The notes beneath the pieces are model-generated. The model saw only the letters and a program-made list of their open reading frames with translations, ran no database searches and was not told the origin of the DNA. Made by a program: the position numbers and the translations under genes. Positions 16,242-24,273 of a stretch of 53,943 nt of DNA are shown piece after piece. Source of the DNA: UBA1206 sp045600105 (lineage in GTDB: Bacteria; Bacillota; Clostridia; Oscillospirales; CAG-382). Position 1 is the first letter of the stretch. The number at the start of each line of letters is the position of its first letter. The DNA is taken from assembly GCA_045600105.1 (NCBI GenBank), contig JAZRXG010000009.1, forward strand, positions 1 to 53,943, read 5' to 3'.

Positions 16242-17218
16242 ACGAAGAAATAAAAAAGCGGATTTTCGACAAAATAAAAGAATACGACACCGTCATCATC
16301 AGCCGCCATCTGCGTCCCGACGGCGACGCGACAGGCGCCTCAAAGGGGCTGAAAGCGCTGATAAACGCCTCGTTCCCCGAAAAAACGGTATATGTAATAG
16401 CGTCCGACACGTCGGAATACCTCTCGTTCCTCGGAAATGACGACGAGGACGTGCCGTACGACATATATACCAAGGCGATGTTCATAGTCCTTGACACGGC
16501 GACCGCCGACAGGATAGCGAACGATAAATACGATATGTGCCCGTGCATCGTGAAGATCGACCACCACATCGAGGTCGAGCAGTTCGGCGATATTTCGTGG
16601 GTCGAGGACAAACGCTCGTCGGCAAGCGAAATGATAGTTGATTTTTATCTTACCTTCAAGGACGAGCTTACGCTGACGAAGGAAGCGGCGACGTATCTTT
16701 ACGTCGGCATGGTGACGGATTCGGGCAGGTTCCGTTATTCGTCCACGTCCGGCGAGACGCTCAGATGCGCGTCGTATCTGCTCGACGCGGGCATCGACAC
16801 CGAGATGATGTTCTGCAGGCTGTACCTTGAGGATTTCGATTTCTTCCGCTTCAAGGCGTACGTGCTCCGCAATATGAAAATGACGCCGAACGGCGTCGTG
16901 TATCTGTTCGTGAGCAAGGAAAATCAAGCCGATTTCGGCCTCGACCGTGAGCAGGCGGGGTCGGCGATATCGTTCCTCGATTCGGTCAAGGGCGGACTTA
17001 TATGGATAGCGTTCATCGAGCACGAAGACGGAAGCATCCGCGCGCGTATCCGTTCGCGCTTCGTCACCGTCAACAAGCTTGCCGAAAAATACCGCGGAGG
17101 CGGTCACGAATGCGCGGCTGCCGCGTCCGTCAGAGGTGAAGCCGGAATGAAACAGATGCTTGCCGACGCCGACGCGATGCTGAAAACGTACAAGGCGGCG
17201 CACGAAGGCTGGCTGTAA
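16238..17218 (+). CDS. DHH/DHHA1 phosphoesterase, NrnA-like (copy 2)
   Basis: 326 residues, starting in an ATGA overlap with copy 1. Same layout: SRHLRPDGDATGAS (~22-35), VLDTATAD, KIDHHIEVEQ (~107-116), MVTDSGRFRYSS (~160-170) and KYRGGGHECAAAAS near the C-terminus. Compared with copy 1 the motif upstream of PDGDA reads HLR instead of HVN and the C-terminal motif is GGGHECA rather than GGGHARA, so the two may differ in substrate. The overlap suggests coordinated dosage, possibly a heteromer (inference). Confidence 0.82.
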   Translation: MNEEIKKRIFDKIKEYDTVIISRHLRPDGDATGASKGLKALINASFPEKTVYVIASDTSEYLSFLGNDDEDVPYDIYTKAMFIVLDTATADRIANDKYDMCPCIVKIDHHIEVEQFGDISWVEDKRSSASEMIVDFYLTFKDELTLTKEAATYLYVGMVTDSGRFRYSSTSGETLRCASYLLDAGIDTEMMFCRLYLEDFDFFRFKAYVLRNMKMTPNGVVYLFVSKENQADFGLDREQAGSAISFLDSVKGGLIWIAFIEHEDGSIRARIRSRFVTVNKLAEKYRGGGHECAAAASVRGEAGMKQMLADADAMLKTYKAAHEGWL

Positions 17219-17246
17219 AAAAGACTTTGCAAGGGTATCATTCAAA

Positions 17247-17822
17247 ATGACAGGCAAAAAACTGACCATCCGCCCCGAAACGCACGGGGACTACAAAGAC
17301 ATCGTTTCCCTCGTCCTTCGTTCCTTCAAAGAGGGGACGGACTACTCCGACGGCACGGACATCGTCGCGCTGATCGAGGAAATAAGGGACTCCGAATATT
17401 ATATCCCGCGCCTTTCTTTCGTCGCGGAGCTCGAGGGCGGGATCGTCGGGCACTTTCTGTTCTCGCGCTTCCCTTTGTCGAAAACACCCGAAGGCGGACA
17501 CGGAGGAGCGGACGACACCGACGTCGTGATGCTCGCGCCCGTTTCGGTACACGCCGATCACCTGCGCGAAGGCATCGGCTCGGCAATGATAACGCTCGGC
17601 ATCGAAGAAGTGAAAAAAATGGGGTTTGCGGGCATAATCGTCGAGGGGAATTTCCGCTTTTACAACACCGTCGGCTTCGTGACGTCGTCCGAACACGGCA
17701 TCTATCCCGTCAGCGGATACCCCATGACCGACCCGAGGTGTCAGATGTGCATGGAAACGAGCGTCGGTTCGCTTGACGGCAAAGGCGGGTACGTCGTTTA
17801 CGATATGTATCACAACGCGTGA
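17247..17822 (+). CDS. GNAT-family N-acetyltransferase (YhbS-like)
   Basis: 191 residues. Begins LTIRPETHGDYKDI, the usual first strand and helix of GNAT proteins. It contains LAPVSVHADHLREGIGSAMI (acetyl-CoA pyrophosphate loop, R-x-x-G-I-G-S, ~95-113) and FYNTVGF (~140). Transfers an acetyl group from acetyl-CoA to an unknown acceptor. It lies 28 nt after copy 2 of the DHH pair and ahead of a VOC and a second GNAT gene on the same strand, so it may share their transcript. No acceptor can be predicted. Confidence 0.78.
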   Translation: MTGKKLTIRPETHGDYKDIVSLVLRSFKEGTDYSDGTDIVALIEEIRDSEYYIPRLSFVAELEGGIVGHFLFSRFPLSKTPEGGHGGADDTDVVMLAPVSVHADHLREGIGSAMITLGIEEVKKMGFAGIIVEGNFRFYNTVGFVTSSEHGIYPVSGYPMTDPRCQMCMETSVGSLDGKGGYVVYDMYHNA

Positions 17823-17849
17823 AAACGCATAGCGGCGAGAGGTTTGACC

Positions 17850-18212
17850 ATGAAATTCAGCGGTTTTCTGATAGTCGTCAAAGACAATGAAAAGGCAAAA
17901 AAATTCTATCACGACCTGTTCGGGCTCGAGACGCTTTGCGACAACGGCGGCAATATGATAATGTCGGGCGGGCTTGTGCTGCAGGAAGAAAAATACTGGA
18001 AAGACTTCATCGGCAGAGACGTTGCCGCGAAGAACAATTCGTGCGAGCTTTATTTTGAGGAAAGCGATATCGAGGGATTTGTGAAAAAGCTGGAGACGCT
18101 TTACCCCGAAACCGAATACGTCAACAGACTGCTGACCCATTCCTGGGGTCAGCGCGTGGTGCGCTTTTACGATCCCGACGGCAACCTCATCGAAGTCGGC
18201 ACGCCGATGTGA
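17850..18212 (+). CDS. VOC/glyoxalase-family protein
   Basis: 120 residues from ATG 17850, with GAGAGG 7 nt upstream. One vicinal-oxygen-chelate unit pair: FSGFLIVVKDNEKAKKFYHD at the start (read as MKFSGFLIVV then KAKKFYHDLFG), CELYFEESDIEGF in the middle, and WGQRVVRFYDPDGNLIEVG at the end, the typical bleomycin-resistance/glyoxalase signature. Probably dimeric and metal- or ligand-binding; the substrate is unknown. Flanked by GNAT genes on the same strand with short gaps, a common small detoxification-type cassette. Confidence 0.8.
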   Translation: MKFSGFLIVVKDNEKAKKFYHDLFGLETLCDNGGNMIMSGGLVLQEEKYWKDFIGRDVAAKNNSCELYFEESDIEGFVKKLETLYPETEYVNRLLTHSWGQRVVRFYDPDGNLIEVGTPM

Positions 18213-18241
18213 CTTTCATCGGCACAAGTGAGAAAATAGAA

Positions 18242-18691
18242 ATGAACGGTTACGAATATATCGATCTCGCCGAAAGGCCTTCGCTCAAAGACGAAGCCGC
18301 GGAATGGTTCCGCGGCAGGTGGGGGATTCCGAAGGAAGCGTATCTCGAGTGTATGGAAACGTATCTGAAAAAAGAAACGGACTACGGCTGGTATCTGTGC
18401 CTGTGCGACGGCAGGATCGTATCGGGGCTCGGAGTGATAGAAAACGATTTCCACGACAGAAAAGACCTGTTCCCCAACGTGTGCGCCGTGTATACGGAAA
18501 AAGCCCATCGCGGCAAAGGCATCGCGGGGAGGCTGCTTGACATGGCTGTCGAAGGCTGCAGGCAAAAAGGGATATCCCCCGTTTATCTCGTCACCGACCA
18601 CACGGGATTTTACGAACGGTACGGCTGGGAGTTCCTGTGCACGGTACAAAACGACGGCGGCGGAAGTTCAAGGATGTACGTCCACCGCTGA
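18242..18691 (+). CDS. GNAT-family N-acetyltransferase
   Basis: 149 residues from ATG 18242 (MNGYEYIDL); a longer GTG start at 18209 would overlap the VOC gene and lacks a ribosome site. GNAT core: LCLCDGRIVSGLGV, VCAVYTEKAHRGKGIAGRLL (acetyl-CoA loop R-G-K-G-I-A, ~86-104), YLVTDHTGFYERYGWEF (~118-134). The FYERYGWE ending is typical of GNAT enzymes that act on small molecules. Acceptor unknown. Last gene before a bidirectional terminator. Confidence 0.8.
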   Translation: MNGYEYIDLAERPSLKDEAAEWFRGRWGIPKEAYLECMETYLKKETDYGWYLCLCDGRIVSGLGVIENDFHDRKDLFPNVCAVYTEKAHRGKGIAGRLLDMAVEGCRQKGISPVYLVTDHTGFYERYGWEFLCTVQNDGGGSSRMYVHR

Positions 18692-18767
18692 AACACGACA
18701 GACGCGTCGTGACCGCCGTCTGAACCGACGGCTTTCGGAATAACTTCTCATCTGACGAAATTTTCAT

Positions 18768-18802
18768 AAAAAAGGATCTCCGCGGTGCGGAAATCCTTTT
18801 TT
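18768..18802. terminator. Bidirectional terminator between the GNAT gene and the adhesin gene
   Basis: AAAAAAGGAT.TCCGC / GCGGA.ATCCTTTTTT hairpin with a 3-nt loop and T/A runs on both sides, between two convergent genes. Confidence 0.85.
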
Positions 18803-18807
18803 GTTTT

Positions 18808-21800
18808 TCAGTCGGCGAGAGGATATTTGGACGGTCTCATCGTGTAGCGGAGGAGATATATCGCGTCCGCAGAGTTGACCGCCTTGTCTCCGTTCATATC
18901 CCCGCTCTGGTTGATGGGATATTTGCCTGCTCTCATCGTATTTCTCAACAGATAGATCGCGTCGGCTGAATTGACGCTTCCGTCATCGTTCACGTCACCG
19001 CGTACATAAGCGGGAGCAACAGCGACAGGCACCTTGACGGTGTACGTCATACCGACATGATTTTCGTTTTCAAATACACAATAATATTCGATGAAATATG
19101 TGCCTTCGTCGGCGTCGTCTTTAATTTTGAATTTGAAATCAGCTATGTCCCCATTGATGTCATAAATGCCTTCATACGCGGCTGCCAGACCTTCCTTGCC
19201 GTCAATGTCAAGGATCTCCGGCTCCGACTCAAGCAGACATGTCCCTTCGATATATTCGAATACGTCTTTATCGTATTCAAACCATACTCCGCAGCTGTAT
19301 GACGGAGCAACTTCCGACGCGGATATTATCGCGGAGAATTCTTTTCCCACACGGGCGCTGACATCGCCCGAATAGACCTTTGCATTATCGGTGATCACCG
19401 GGATCGACTCGGTTCTGACCGCTCCGCAATCGACGCAGACATAAACCGTTTCGCCTTTTTCGGCATTCGTGGGCTTTTTGGTGACAAGCCCGCTGCTCCA
19501 GTTATGCTGAAGTTTTTCATTTTTTCCGCAGCTGCAAGTATGTATATGATACTCGCTGTCAAAATTCTCGAAGGCGCCGAAATCGTGGCCTTTTCTTTCG
19601 GCAAAATCGGTTTTGTAAGAATATCCGCAGACCGTACAGGTGTATGTCGTGAAGCCTTCGCCCTCGCAGGTCGGATCGGTGACGACAGCCTCGTAATTGT
19701 GTTCCGAAGCGGGAATATGATCCGAAACGTATTCATATCCGCAGTCTTTGCAGATATGTATCGTATAGCCCTCTTTCGAGCAGGTCGAAAGCACCTTTCT
19801 TTCGGTATAAGTGTGTTCTGCGCATTCGGTATAATTGTCAACATGCGAATCGCCGCAAACCGTGCAGGTATATGTCGTATATCCTATCGAGCTGCAGGTG
19901 GGCTCTTTGACCACCGTTGTATAATGATGTTCCGCAAGAACGGTATAATCGCCGACATAGCTTGCTCCGCAGTCTTTGCAGGTGTATGTTGTGTATCCTT
20001 TCTTCTGACACGTTGCCGGTGTTATGACCGCGGCATAATCGTGACCGCTGCAGCTTGTGGGATTATCGGTATAAGTGTGTCCGCAGTCCTTGCAAGTGTG
20101 AACGGTGTATCCGCCGTTCACGCAGTCGGGATCGACCACATCGCTCTCATATCTGTGCTCGCAGGGTTCCGTATAGTCGGAAATATACGTACTTCCGCAG
20201 ACGGAACAGATATATTTCGTATATCCCTGCGTTGTACAGGTCGCGTCAAATACAACGGAAGTGTACGTATGCGTGCATTTGTCGGTATAGGCGTCAATAT
20301 ACGAATCACCGCAGAGCGAGCAGGTATGCTCCGTGTATCCCTGCGACGTACAGGCGGCGTTTATTACCTGCGAAGTATAGGTATGCGCGCATTTGTCGGT
20401 ATACGAATCGATATAGGTATCTCCGCAGAGCGAGCAGGTATGTGTTGTATATCCTTGTGCAGTGCAGGTCGGTTCGGTAACGGAAGCCGTATAAACATGC
20501 GTAAGCTTATCGGTATATTTGTCTTTGTAAGTGCTTCCGCACACCGAGCAGGTGTGCGTCGTATATCCTCTTGACGTACAGGTGGGAGGCATGACGGTAT
20601 CTTCGTAATCGTGTACGACGTTCACGTCAAAGCTGAGTGCTTTTCCGCAATGTTCAACAGTGAGCGTCTGTCTGCCGACCGTCGTTCCGTCGAATCCGCT
20701 CACCATATCGGAAGTCACGCTGATGTCTCTTGCGGGACCGTATTTGTATTCGGCGTGGATGACTCCGTCAGTGAAATCGGGCTCTTCCGTGCCTTCTGAT
20801 ATTTCGGTGTTTGCCGGAAGCGATATCCACGTCAATTCAGTTGCAGAAAGTGCTTCTGGCACATTGCGGAGCTGCGGGTGCATAACGCCCGAATCAAGGT
20901 CAAGGAACCAGATGTTGTCAAAATCAAGATAGCCAAATACAGGCGACAGCTTCATTTGAGCTTCTGTAACGGCAGTAGCATTTTCATTATTATATGAACC
21001 ATTGCATCCCACTTTTATATAACAATTAGTGTATTCACCATTCGATATTGCGTCTCTATAATAAGTGCACTCTATTTCACCTAAAAAAAGGCATCTGTCA
21101 ACAACACAATAATTATTATCTGAACATCTACCGATACCACACGGATAATTAGCGTTTCCTGTTCTTGAAATCAACTTAGTAGTAGAATAGCAATTATTTA
21201 TATTACCATTAGCATAAATTCCAATAATGCCCCCAAAATATGTCCAGCTTCCACCTGTAATCTCCCCAGTTGTAAAACAATTCTCTATATTATTTGTTTC
21301 AATTGATCCGCCAATAAGTCCACCTGTATAAAAACGATTACTTGAATAGCTTTCAGCAGACATAATAATATTTTCTGAACCACAATTCTTGATAGTACAG
21401 TTTTTTATTTTTCCGCACATAGACCCAGCGTATGTTTTGGCTGTCAAACTCGATGATTCTGCAGTTACAGAAATTGAAGAATTCTTTAATTTTAAATCTG
21501 TAAAAATTGCATCTTCTGCACTTCCAAAAAGTCCTACTGCTTCTCCACTGTCGATCAAATTTTGACTTATTCTCATTCCAATTATTGAATGACCATTTCC
21601 ATCAAATGTACCTATAAAAGGATTACGTATATTGCCTATCGGAAACCAACCTTTTCCGTTGTCATCCCAGTCTCCGCCTTTTGCGGTAGCTTCGGTAAGG
21701 TCGATATCAGCCATAAGCTTGTAATTGCCATCGAGCTTATAGCGGATGCAGTACAAGTCCGCGACGGTATAAATCTCGATAACTTCGTCCGACGCTTCTT

Positions 21801-21885
21801 CCGCCGAGCCCAAAATCGGGAACATCTGTACCAGCATGATCATCGCCACGATGAAGGAAATGAGTTTTTTTGATGATGAATTCAT
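18808..21885 (-). CDS. Large secreted adhesin-like protein with Cys-rich repeats, cohesin-like domain and dockerin
   Basis: 1025 residues from ATG 21885, behind AAGGAG (spacing 7). A signal peptide (~1-29) is followed by a GLUG-type/beta-helix-like region (~35-345; FIGTFDGNGHSIIGMRI, GGIIGIYANGNINNCYS), a Big-type immunoglobulin-like domain (~360-425), and nine ~38-residue repeats with TC...GYT.HTC..CG (~428-772). Then comes a linker with two more CxxC pairs, a cohesin-like beta-sandwich (~838-965; VGKEFSAIISASEVAP, GVWFEYDKDVFEY), and a C-terminal type I dockerin (two Ca2+ loops, GDVNDDGSVNSADAIYLLR and GDMNGDKAVNSADAIYLLR). Likely part of an extracellular complex. The segment encoding residues ~75-305 is much more AT-rich than the rest. 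Confidence 0.87.
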   Translation of the reverse strand: MNSSSKKLISFIVAMIMLVQMFPILGSAEEASDEVIEIYTVADLYCIRYKLDGNYKLMADIDLTEATAKGGDWDDNGKGWFPIGNIRNPFIGTFDGNGHSIIGMRISQNLIDSGEAVGLFGSAEDAIFTDLKLKNSSISVTAESSSLTAKTYAGSMCGKIKNCTIKNCGSENIIMSAESYSSNRFYTGGLIGGSIETNNIENCFTTGEITGGSWTYFGGIIGIYANGNINNCYSTTKLISRTGNANYPCGIGRCSDNNYCVVDRCLFLGEIECTYYRDAISNGEYTNCYIKVGCNGSYNNENATAVTEAQMKLSPVFGYLDFDNIWFLDLDSGVMHPQLRNVPEALSATELTWISLPANTEISEGTEEPDFTDGVIHAEYKYGPARDISVTSDMVSGFDGTTVGRQTLTVEHCGKALSFDVNVVHDYEDTVMPPTCTSRGYTTHTCSVCGSTYKDKYTDKLTHVYTASVTEPTCTAQGYTTHTCSLCGDTYIDSYTDKCAHTYTSQVINAACTSQGYTEHTCSLCGDSYIDAYTDKCTHTYTSVVFDATCTTQGYTKYICSVCGSTYISDYTEPCEHRYESDVVDPDCVNGGYTVHTCKDCGHTYTDNPTSCSGHDYAAVITPATCQKKGYTTYTCKDCGASYVGDYTVLAEHHYTTVVKEPTCSSIGYTTYTCTVCGDSHVDNYTECAEHTYTERKVLSTCSKEGYTIHICKDCGYEYVSDHIPASEHNYEAVVTDPTCEGEGFTTYTCTVCGYSYKTDFAERKGHDFGAFENFDSEYHIHTCSCGKNEKLQHNWSSGLVTKKPTNAEKGETVYVCVDCGAVRTESIPVITDNAKVYSGDVSARVGKEFSAIISASEVAPSYSCGVWFEYDKDVFEYIEGTCLLESEPEILDIDGKEGLAAAYEGIYDINGDIADFKFKIKDDADEGTYFIEYYCVFENENHVGMTYTVKVPVAVAPAYVRGDVNDDGSVNSADAIYLLRNTMRAGKYPINQSGDMNGDKAVNSADAIYLLRYTMRPSKYPLAD
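19583..20615 (-). repeat. Nine ~114-bp coding repeats (Cys-pair module)
   Basis: The in-frame array encodes about nine units of ~38 residues with pattern Y....V..PTC...GYT.HTC..CG..Y...YT....H. Each unit has three Cys and conserved His, so zinc-ribbon-like folding or disulfides are possible. Units diverge in DNA sequence, so this is an old protein repeat and not a CRISPR array. Confidence 0.85.
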
Positions 21886-21911
21886 AATGTTTCTCCTTTG
21901 CACAAATTATA

Positions 21912-21944
21912 AAATAAAAAAATGCGCCGACCGAAGTCAACGCA
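21912..21944 (-). terminator. Intrinsic terminator in the adhesin 5' leader (attenuator)
   Basis: On the minus strand TGCGTTGAC-TTCG-GTCGGCGCA (9-bp stem, UUCG tetraloop) is followed directly by TTTTTTTATTTT. It lies between the promoter and the start codon, with the ribosome binding site ~13 nt after the T run, so transcription of the adhesin must be attenuated unless this hairpin is prevented. Confidence 0.75.
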
Positions 21945-22140
21945 CAAAAACGCAAACCCCAGTCGTCGCCAAACAAACCATAATATGAAAAAAGATGCAT
22001 CAGCACACTAATCACACTATTTGGAATTTGCATTTTATCAAATTCATCAGCGTGATCAGTGCTTGAATAACGCAGAAAACGCCCAATACATTTGGACGAA
22101 ATACATCTTTTTTTCAAAAATCATATTCAGTTTGTTTGGC
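21945..22140 (-). promoter_or_regulatory. Long structured 5' leader upstream of the adhesin attenuator
   Basis: The transcript is expected to begin with GCCAAACAAAC (22140-22130), which pairs perfectly with GTTTGTTTGGC (21978-21968). Nested inside are an ATATGA/TCATAT stem, an AAAAAAGATGTAT/ATGCATCTTTTTT stem, and GCAC.TGATCACGCT paired with AGTGTGATTAGTGTGC. The tip is GAATTTG/CAAATTC. The whole folds as one ~170-nt extended structure placed just before the terminator. It matches no riboswitch class that I recognise. With the leader terminator this explains the 380-bp gene-free gap 21886-22265. Confidence 0.55.
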
Positions 22141-22146
22141 GTTTGC

Positions 22147-22175
22147 AGTATAACACGGATATTTACGTTTGTCAA
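22147..22175 (-). promoter_or_regulatory. Promoter of the adhesin gene
   Basis: Minus strand TTGACA (22175-22170), 17 bp, TATACT (22152-22147). The start is expected at about 22140, exactly where the leader's outer stem begins; leader length ~255 nt. Confidence 0.8.
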
Positions 22176-22217
22176 TATTTCCAATCACAATAAATCCTCT
22201 TCCGGCTCAAACAACAT

Positions 22218-22255
22218 AAAAATCACCGGAAAAGCGGACTTTTCCGGTGATTTTT
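22218..22255. terminator. Terminator of the AlgX-like lipoprotein gene
   Basis: Symmetric hairpin AAAAATCACCGGAAAAG / CTTTTCCGGTGATTTTT with a 4-nt loop, 11 nt after the minus-strand stop at 22266. T runs on both strands. Confidence 0.85.
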
Positions 22256-22265
22256 CTTGTTTTTC

Positions 22266-23615
22266 TCAGTTGAATACGTTGTCGAGGTTGCGTTCGACGA
22301 TGATATAGATGACGTAGTCGGCGTCGCAGCTTTCGATCTCGCTCTTGTTGAACGAGAAGCCCCACATTCCCTGGTAGTACGTGTTGTTGAAGCCGTCGGC
22401 AAGGATGTCGTACATCTGGGTCGAATACGAGTCGCGCATTATGTAGGCGTTCGGTCTGTCGGGACGGTCGGTCTTGATCGTCTTCTTGGCGGGCATCGAG
22501 TCCTGATCGTAGGTCAGCTCCTTCGTTCCGTTGTAGCGGCGTATCGAAGTGATGGATTTCGGAAGCTCATAATTGGGCTTGCGGAGCACGTTGTATTCCT
22601 TCATCGGCATACTGCCGCCGTAATATTCGAGGTAATACGACATATCGCCGCCGTAGTAATAGTCCTCCACCCAGTTGAAATCCTCGAACGGATGGGGAGC
22701 GGACGCCGGATATTTTTCCGAAATATAGTTGAAAAGCTCGGTGTAAACGAGGAACGCGCCGTAGTCGGTCCAATGTGAGTCGGTCTTCCAGTAGAGCTTG
22801 TATTCGTCGTTCTTGTGCTCGTTGAAGATCGACCTCACGTCGATGCACTTGATGCCGGCGTCGCTCACCGCCTTCATGACCTGGTCGAGACGCGACGTTT
22901 CGCTCTGTCTGACGTATTCGGCGGGCATCGTTTCGGGGTATATGGTGGCGGGCGACGGAACGAGTATGTAGATTATCTCGGCGTCGGTGGAGCCCGCCCT
23001 CTTTTTCAGCCTTTCGGTGAGAGAATCGAGGTTTTTCTGCGAATAAAGGTTGTTGCAGAGGAAGTCATTCAGCGTGTAGTCGAGATGGAACTGATAGTCG
23101 TAACCGGCGATTATCTTCCATTCGTCGGGGTCGACAGGCTTCGGCTGAGCGTAATAGGTGCGGGTGCGGCTCTTGAAGCCGTCTTTTTCTTCCCACATCT
23201 TCAGCTCGCCCTTTTTGCCCTTGACGCGGATGGAATAATATCCGTGGTCGGAAGACGTCGAATCCATGACGCCGTCGTATATCCAGAATATCCTCGCTCC
23301 TTCGTCGCAGTTGCCGAGCACGACGAAAGCGTCGTCATAAAGCTTGGTGCAGCCGTAGACGGTGGGTGCGGTCAGCTCTTCGGATTCGGGCGGATAGGAA
23401 TACTCTTCCGCGCTTTCCTCGGCAGATTCCTCCGAAACCTCTTCGGATATTTCTTCCGAAACGGCGGACGGTCCTTCCGACGCGGCTTCCGCAGCCGACG
23501 ATCCGTTTTCCGATTCAGCTTCGCTCACGGGAGCGCTTTTTTCGTCGCTTCCCTCCGAGCAGGCGGAGACGAACAGCATTATCATAACAAGAAAAAGGCA
23601 AAGCGTTTTTTTCAT
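22266..23615 (-). CDS. Lipoprotein with AlgX/DHHW-type SGNH hydrolase-like domain
   Basis: 449 residues. Lipoprotein signal MKKTLCLFLVMIMLFVSAC, then a ~55-residue Ser/Glu/Ala linker. Residues ~120-440 resemble the AlgX/AlgJ N-terminal SGNH-like fold: ILVPSPATIYPETMP, the motif KTDSHWTDYGAFLVYTEL (Asp/His of the catalytic set, ~275-292) and IMRDSYSTQM (candidate nucleophile Ser, ~395-400). Proteins of this fold O-acetylate or de-acetylate extracellular polysaccharides, often with an MBOAT partner; no MBOAT gene is in view, so the role is inferred. Outer face of the membrane. Own promoter and terminator. Confidence 0.78.
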   Translation of the reverse strand: MKKTLCLFLVMIMLFVSACSEGSDEKSAPVSEAESENGSSAAEAASEGPSAVSEEISEEVSEESAEESAEEYSYPPESEELTAPTVYGCTKLYDDAFVVLGNCDEGARIFWIYDGVMDSTSSDHGYYSIRVKGKKGELKMWEEKDGFKSRTRTYYAQPKPVDPDEWKIIAGYDYQFHLDYTLNDFLCNNLYSQKNLDSLTERLKKRAGSTDAEIIYILVPSPATIYPETMPAEYVRQSETSRLDQVMKAVSDAGIKCIDVRSIFNEHKNDEYKLYWKTDSHWTDYGAFLVYTELFNYISEKYPASAPHPFEDFNWVEDYYYGGDMSYYLEYYGGSMPMKEYNVLRKPNYELPKSITSIRRYNGTKELTYDQDSMPAKKTIKTDRPDRPNAYIMRDSYSTQMYDILADGFNNTYYQGMWGFSFNKSEIESCDADYVIYIIVERNLDNVFN

Positions 23616-23638
23616 GATCCAAACCTCACTTTGCCTTG

Positions 23639-23667
23639 ATTATAACACCTATAAACTCAATTTGCAA
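23639..23667 (-). promoter_or_regulatory. Promoter of the AlgX-like lipoprotein gene
   Basis: Minus strand TTGCAA (23667-23662), 17 bp, TATAAT (23644-23639); start expected near 23632. Confidence 0.75.
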
Positions 23668-23676
23668 GAAAAATCG

Positions 23677-24267
23677 TCATTTCATCGCCGCGAGCAGAAA
23701 GATGACACAGAGACCGTTGTTGAAATCCGAAAGATAAAGAATATAAAGCGCCGCAAGCGCAAGGGCAAAAAAGGCAAAGACGGAAAGAACGTCCGCGGTC
23801 TTTTTTGCCTTTTCTTCGTCTACTTTGCGGCAGAGAGATAGATAAACGAAGCGGTAACCGTCACTTCCTTTCAGCGGCAGCGCGTTGACGGCGGCGAAAA
23901 AGAAGCATGAGAAAATAAAAAGCAGCAGATAAACGTTCTTCCAAAGCGCGAAAACGCCGGACGACACGAAGGCGCCGAGCGCGTTGGACACGATCCCGCC
24001 CGAGGCAATGAGCATTTCGTCGCCGTAGGTGCAGCGCGACGTCGTGTACGACATTACGCCTCCGAAGGGCTCGACGCGGAAAAGCGTCACCCTTTCCCCC
24101 GCAAGGCGGATAAAGAACCAATGCCCCGCTTCGTGCAGAGCGGCTGCGGCAAAAATGCAGGCGAACGACGCCGTTCCCTCGGACATACACACGAGCAGAA
24201 ACGCCGCCGGAGCGAAAACGCTGACGCGCACGACTCCGCGAAAAAGCGGAAAATAAAAGCTTTCCAT
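23677..24267 (-). CDS. Site-2-type intramembrane metalloprotease (M50, SpoIVFB-like)
   Basis: 196 residues with about six hydrophobic spans. Zinc motif HEAGHW (~44-49) and the second motif NALPLKGSDG, which fits the N-x-x-P-x4-D-G signature of M50B proteases exactly (~127-136). SpoIVFB of Bacillus cuts pro-sigma-K in the mother cell; this gene is ~300 bp from, and divergent to, spoIIGA-sigE, so a sporulation role is likely but not certain. It starts 6 nt after a 52-residue ORF, which suggests translational coupling. No BofA or classical SpoIVFA gene is seen. Confidence 0.8.
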   Translation of the reverse strand: MESFYFPLFRGVVRVSVFAPAAFLLVCMSEGTASFACIFAAAALHEAGHWFFIRLAGERVTLFRVEPFGGVMSYTTSRCTYGDEMLIASGGIVSNALGAFVSSGVFALWKNVYLLLFIFSCFFFAAVNALPLKGSDGYRFVYLSLCRKVDEEKAKKTADVLSVFAFFALALAALYILYLSDFNNGLCVIFLLAAMK

Positions 24268-24273
24268 CCGCTT

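Noticed and set aside
19583..20615. Regularly spaced ~114-bp repeats that could be mistaken for a CRISPR array
   Set aside because: The repeats are in frame in a long open reading frame, diverge in DNA sequence and encode a conserved Cys pattern; there are no identical repeats with unique spacers and no cas genes.
21968..22140. A second invertible element flanked by GCCAAACAAAC inverted repeats
   Set aside because: The promoter lies outside the repeats, the arms continue as nested, imperfect stems typical of RNA structure, and no recombinase gene is adjacent.
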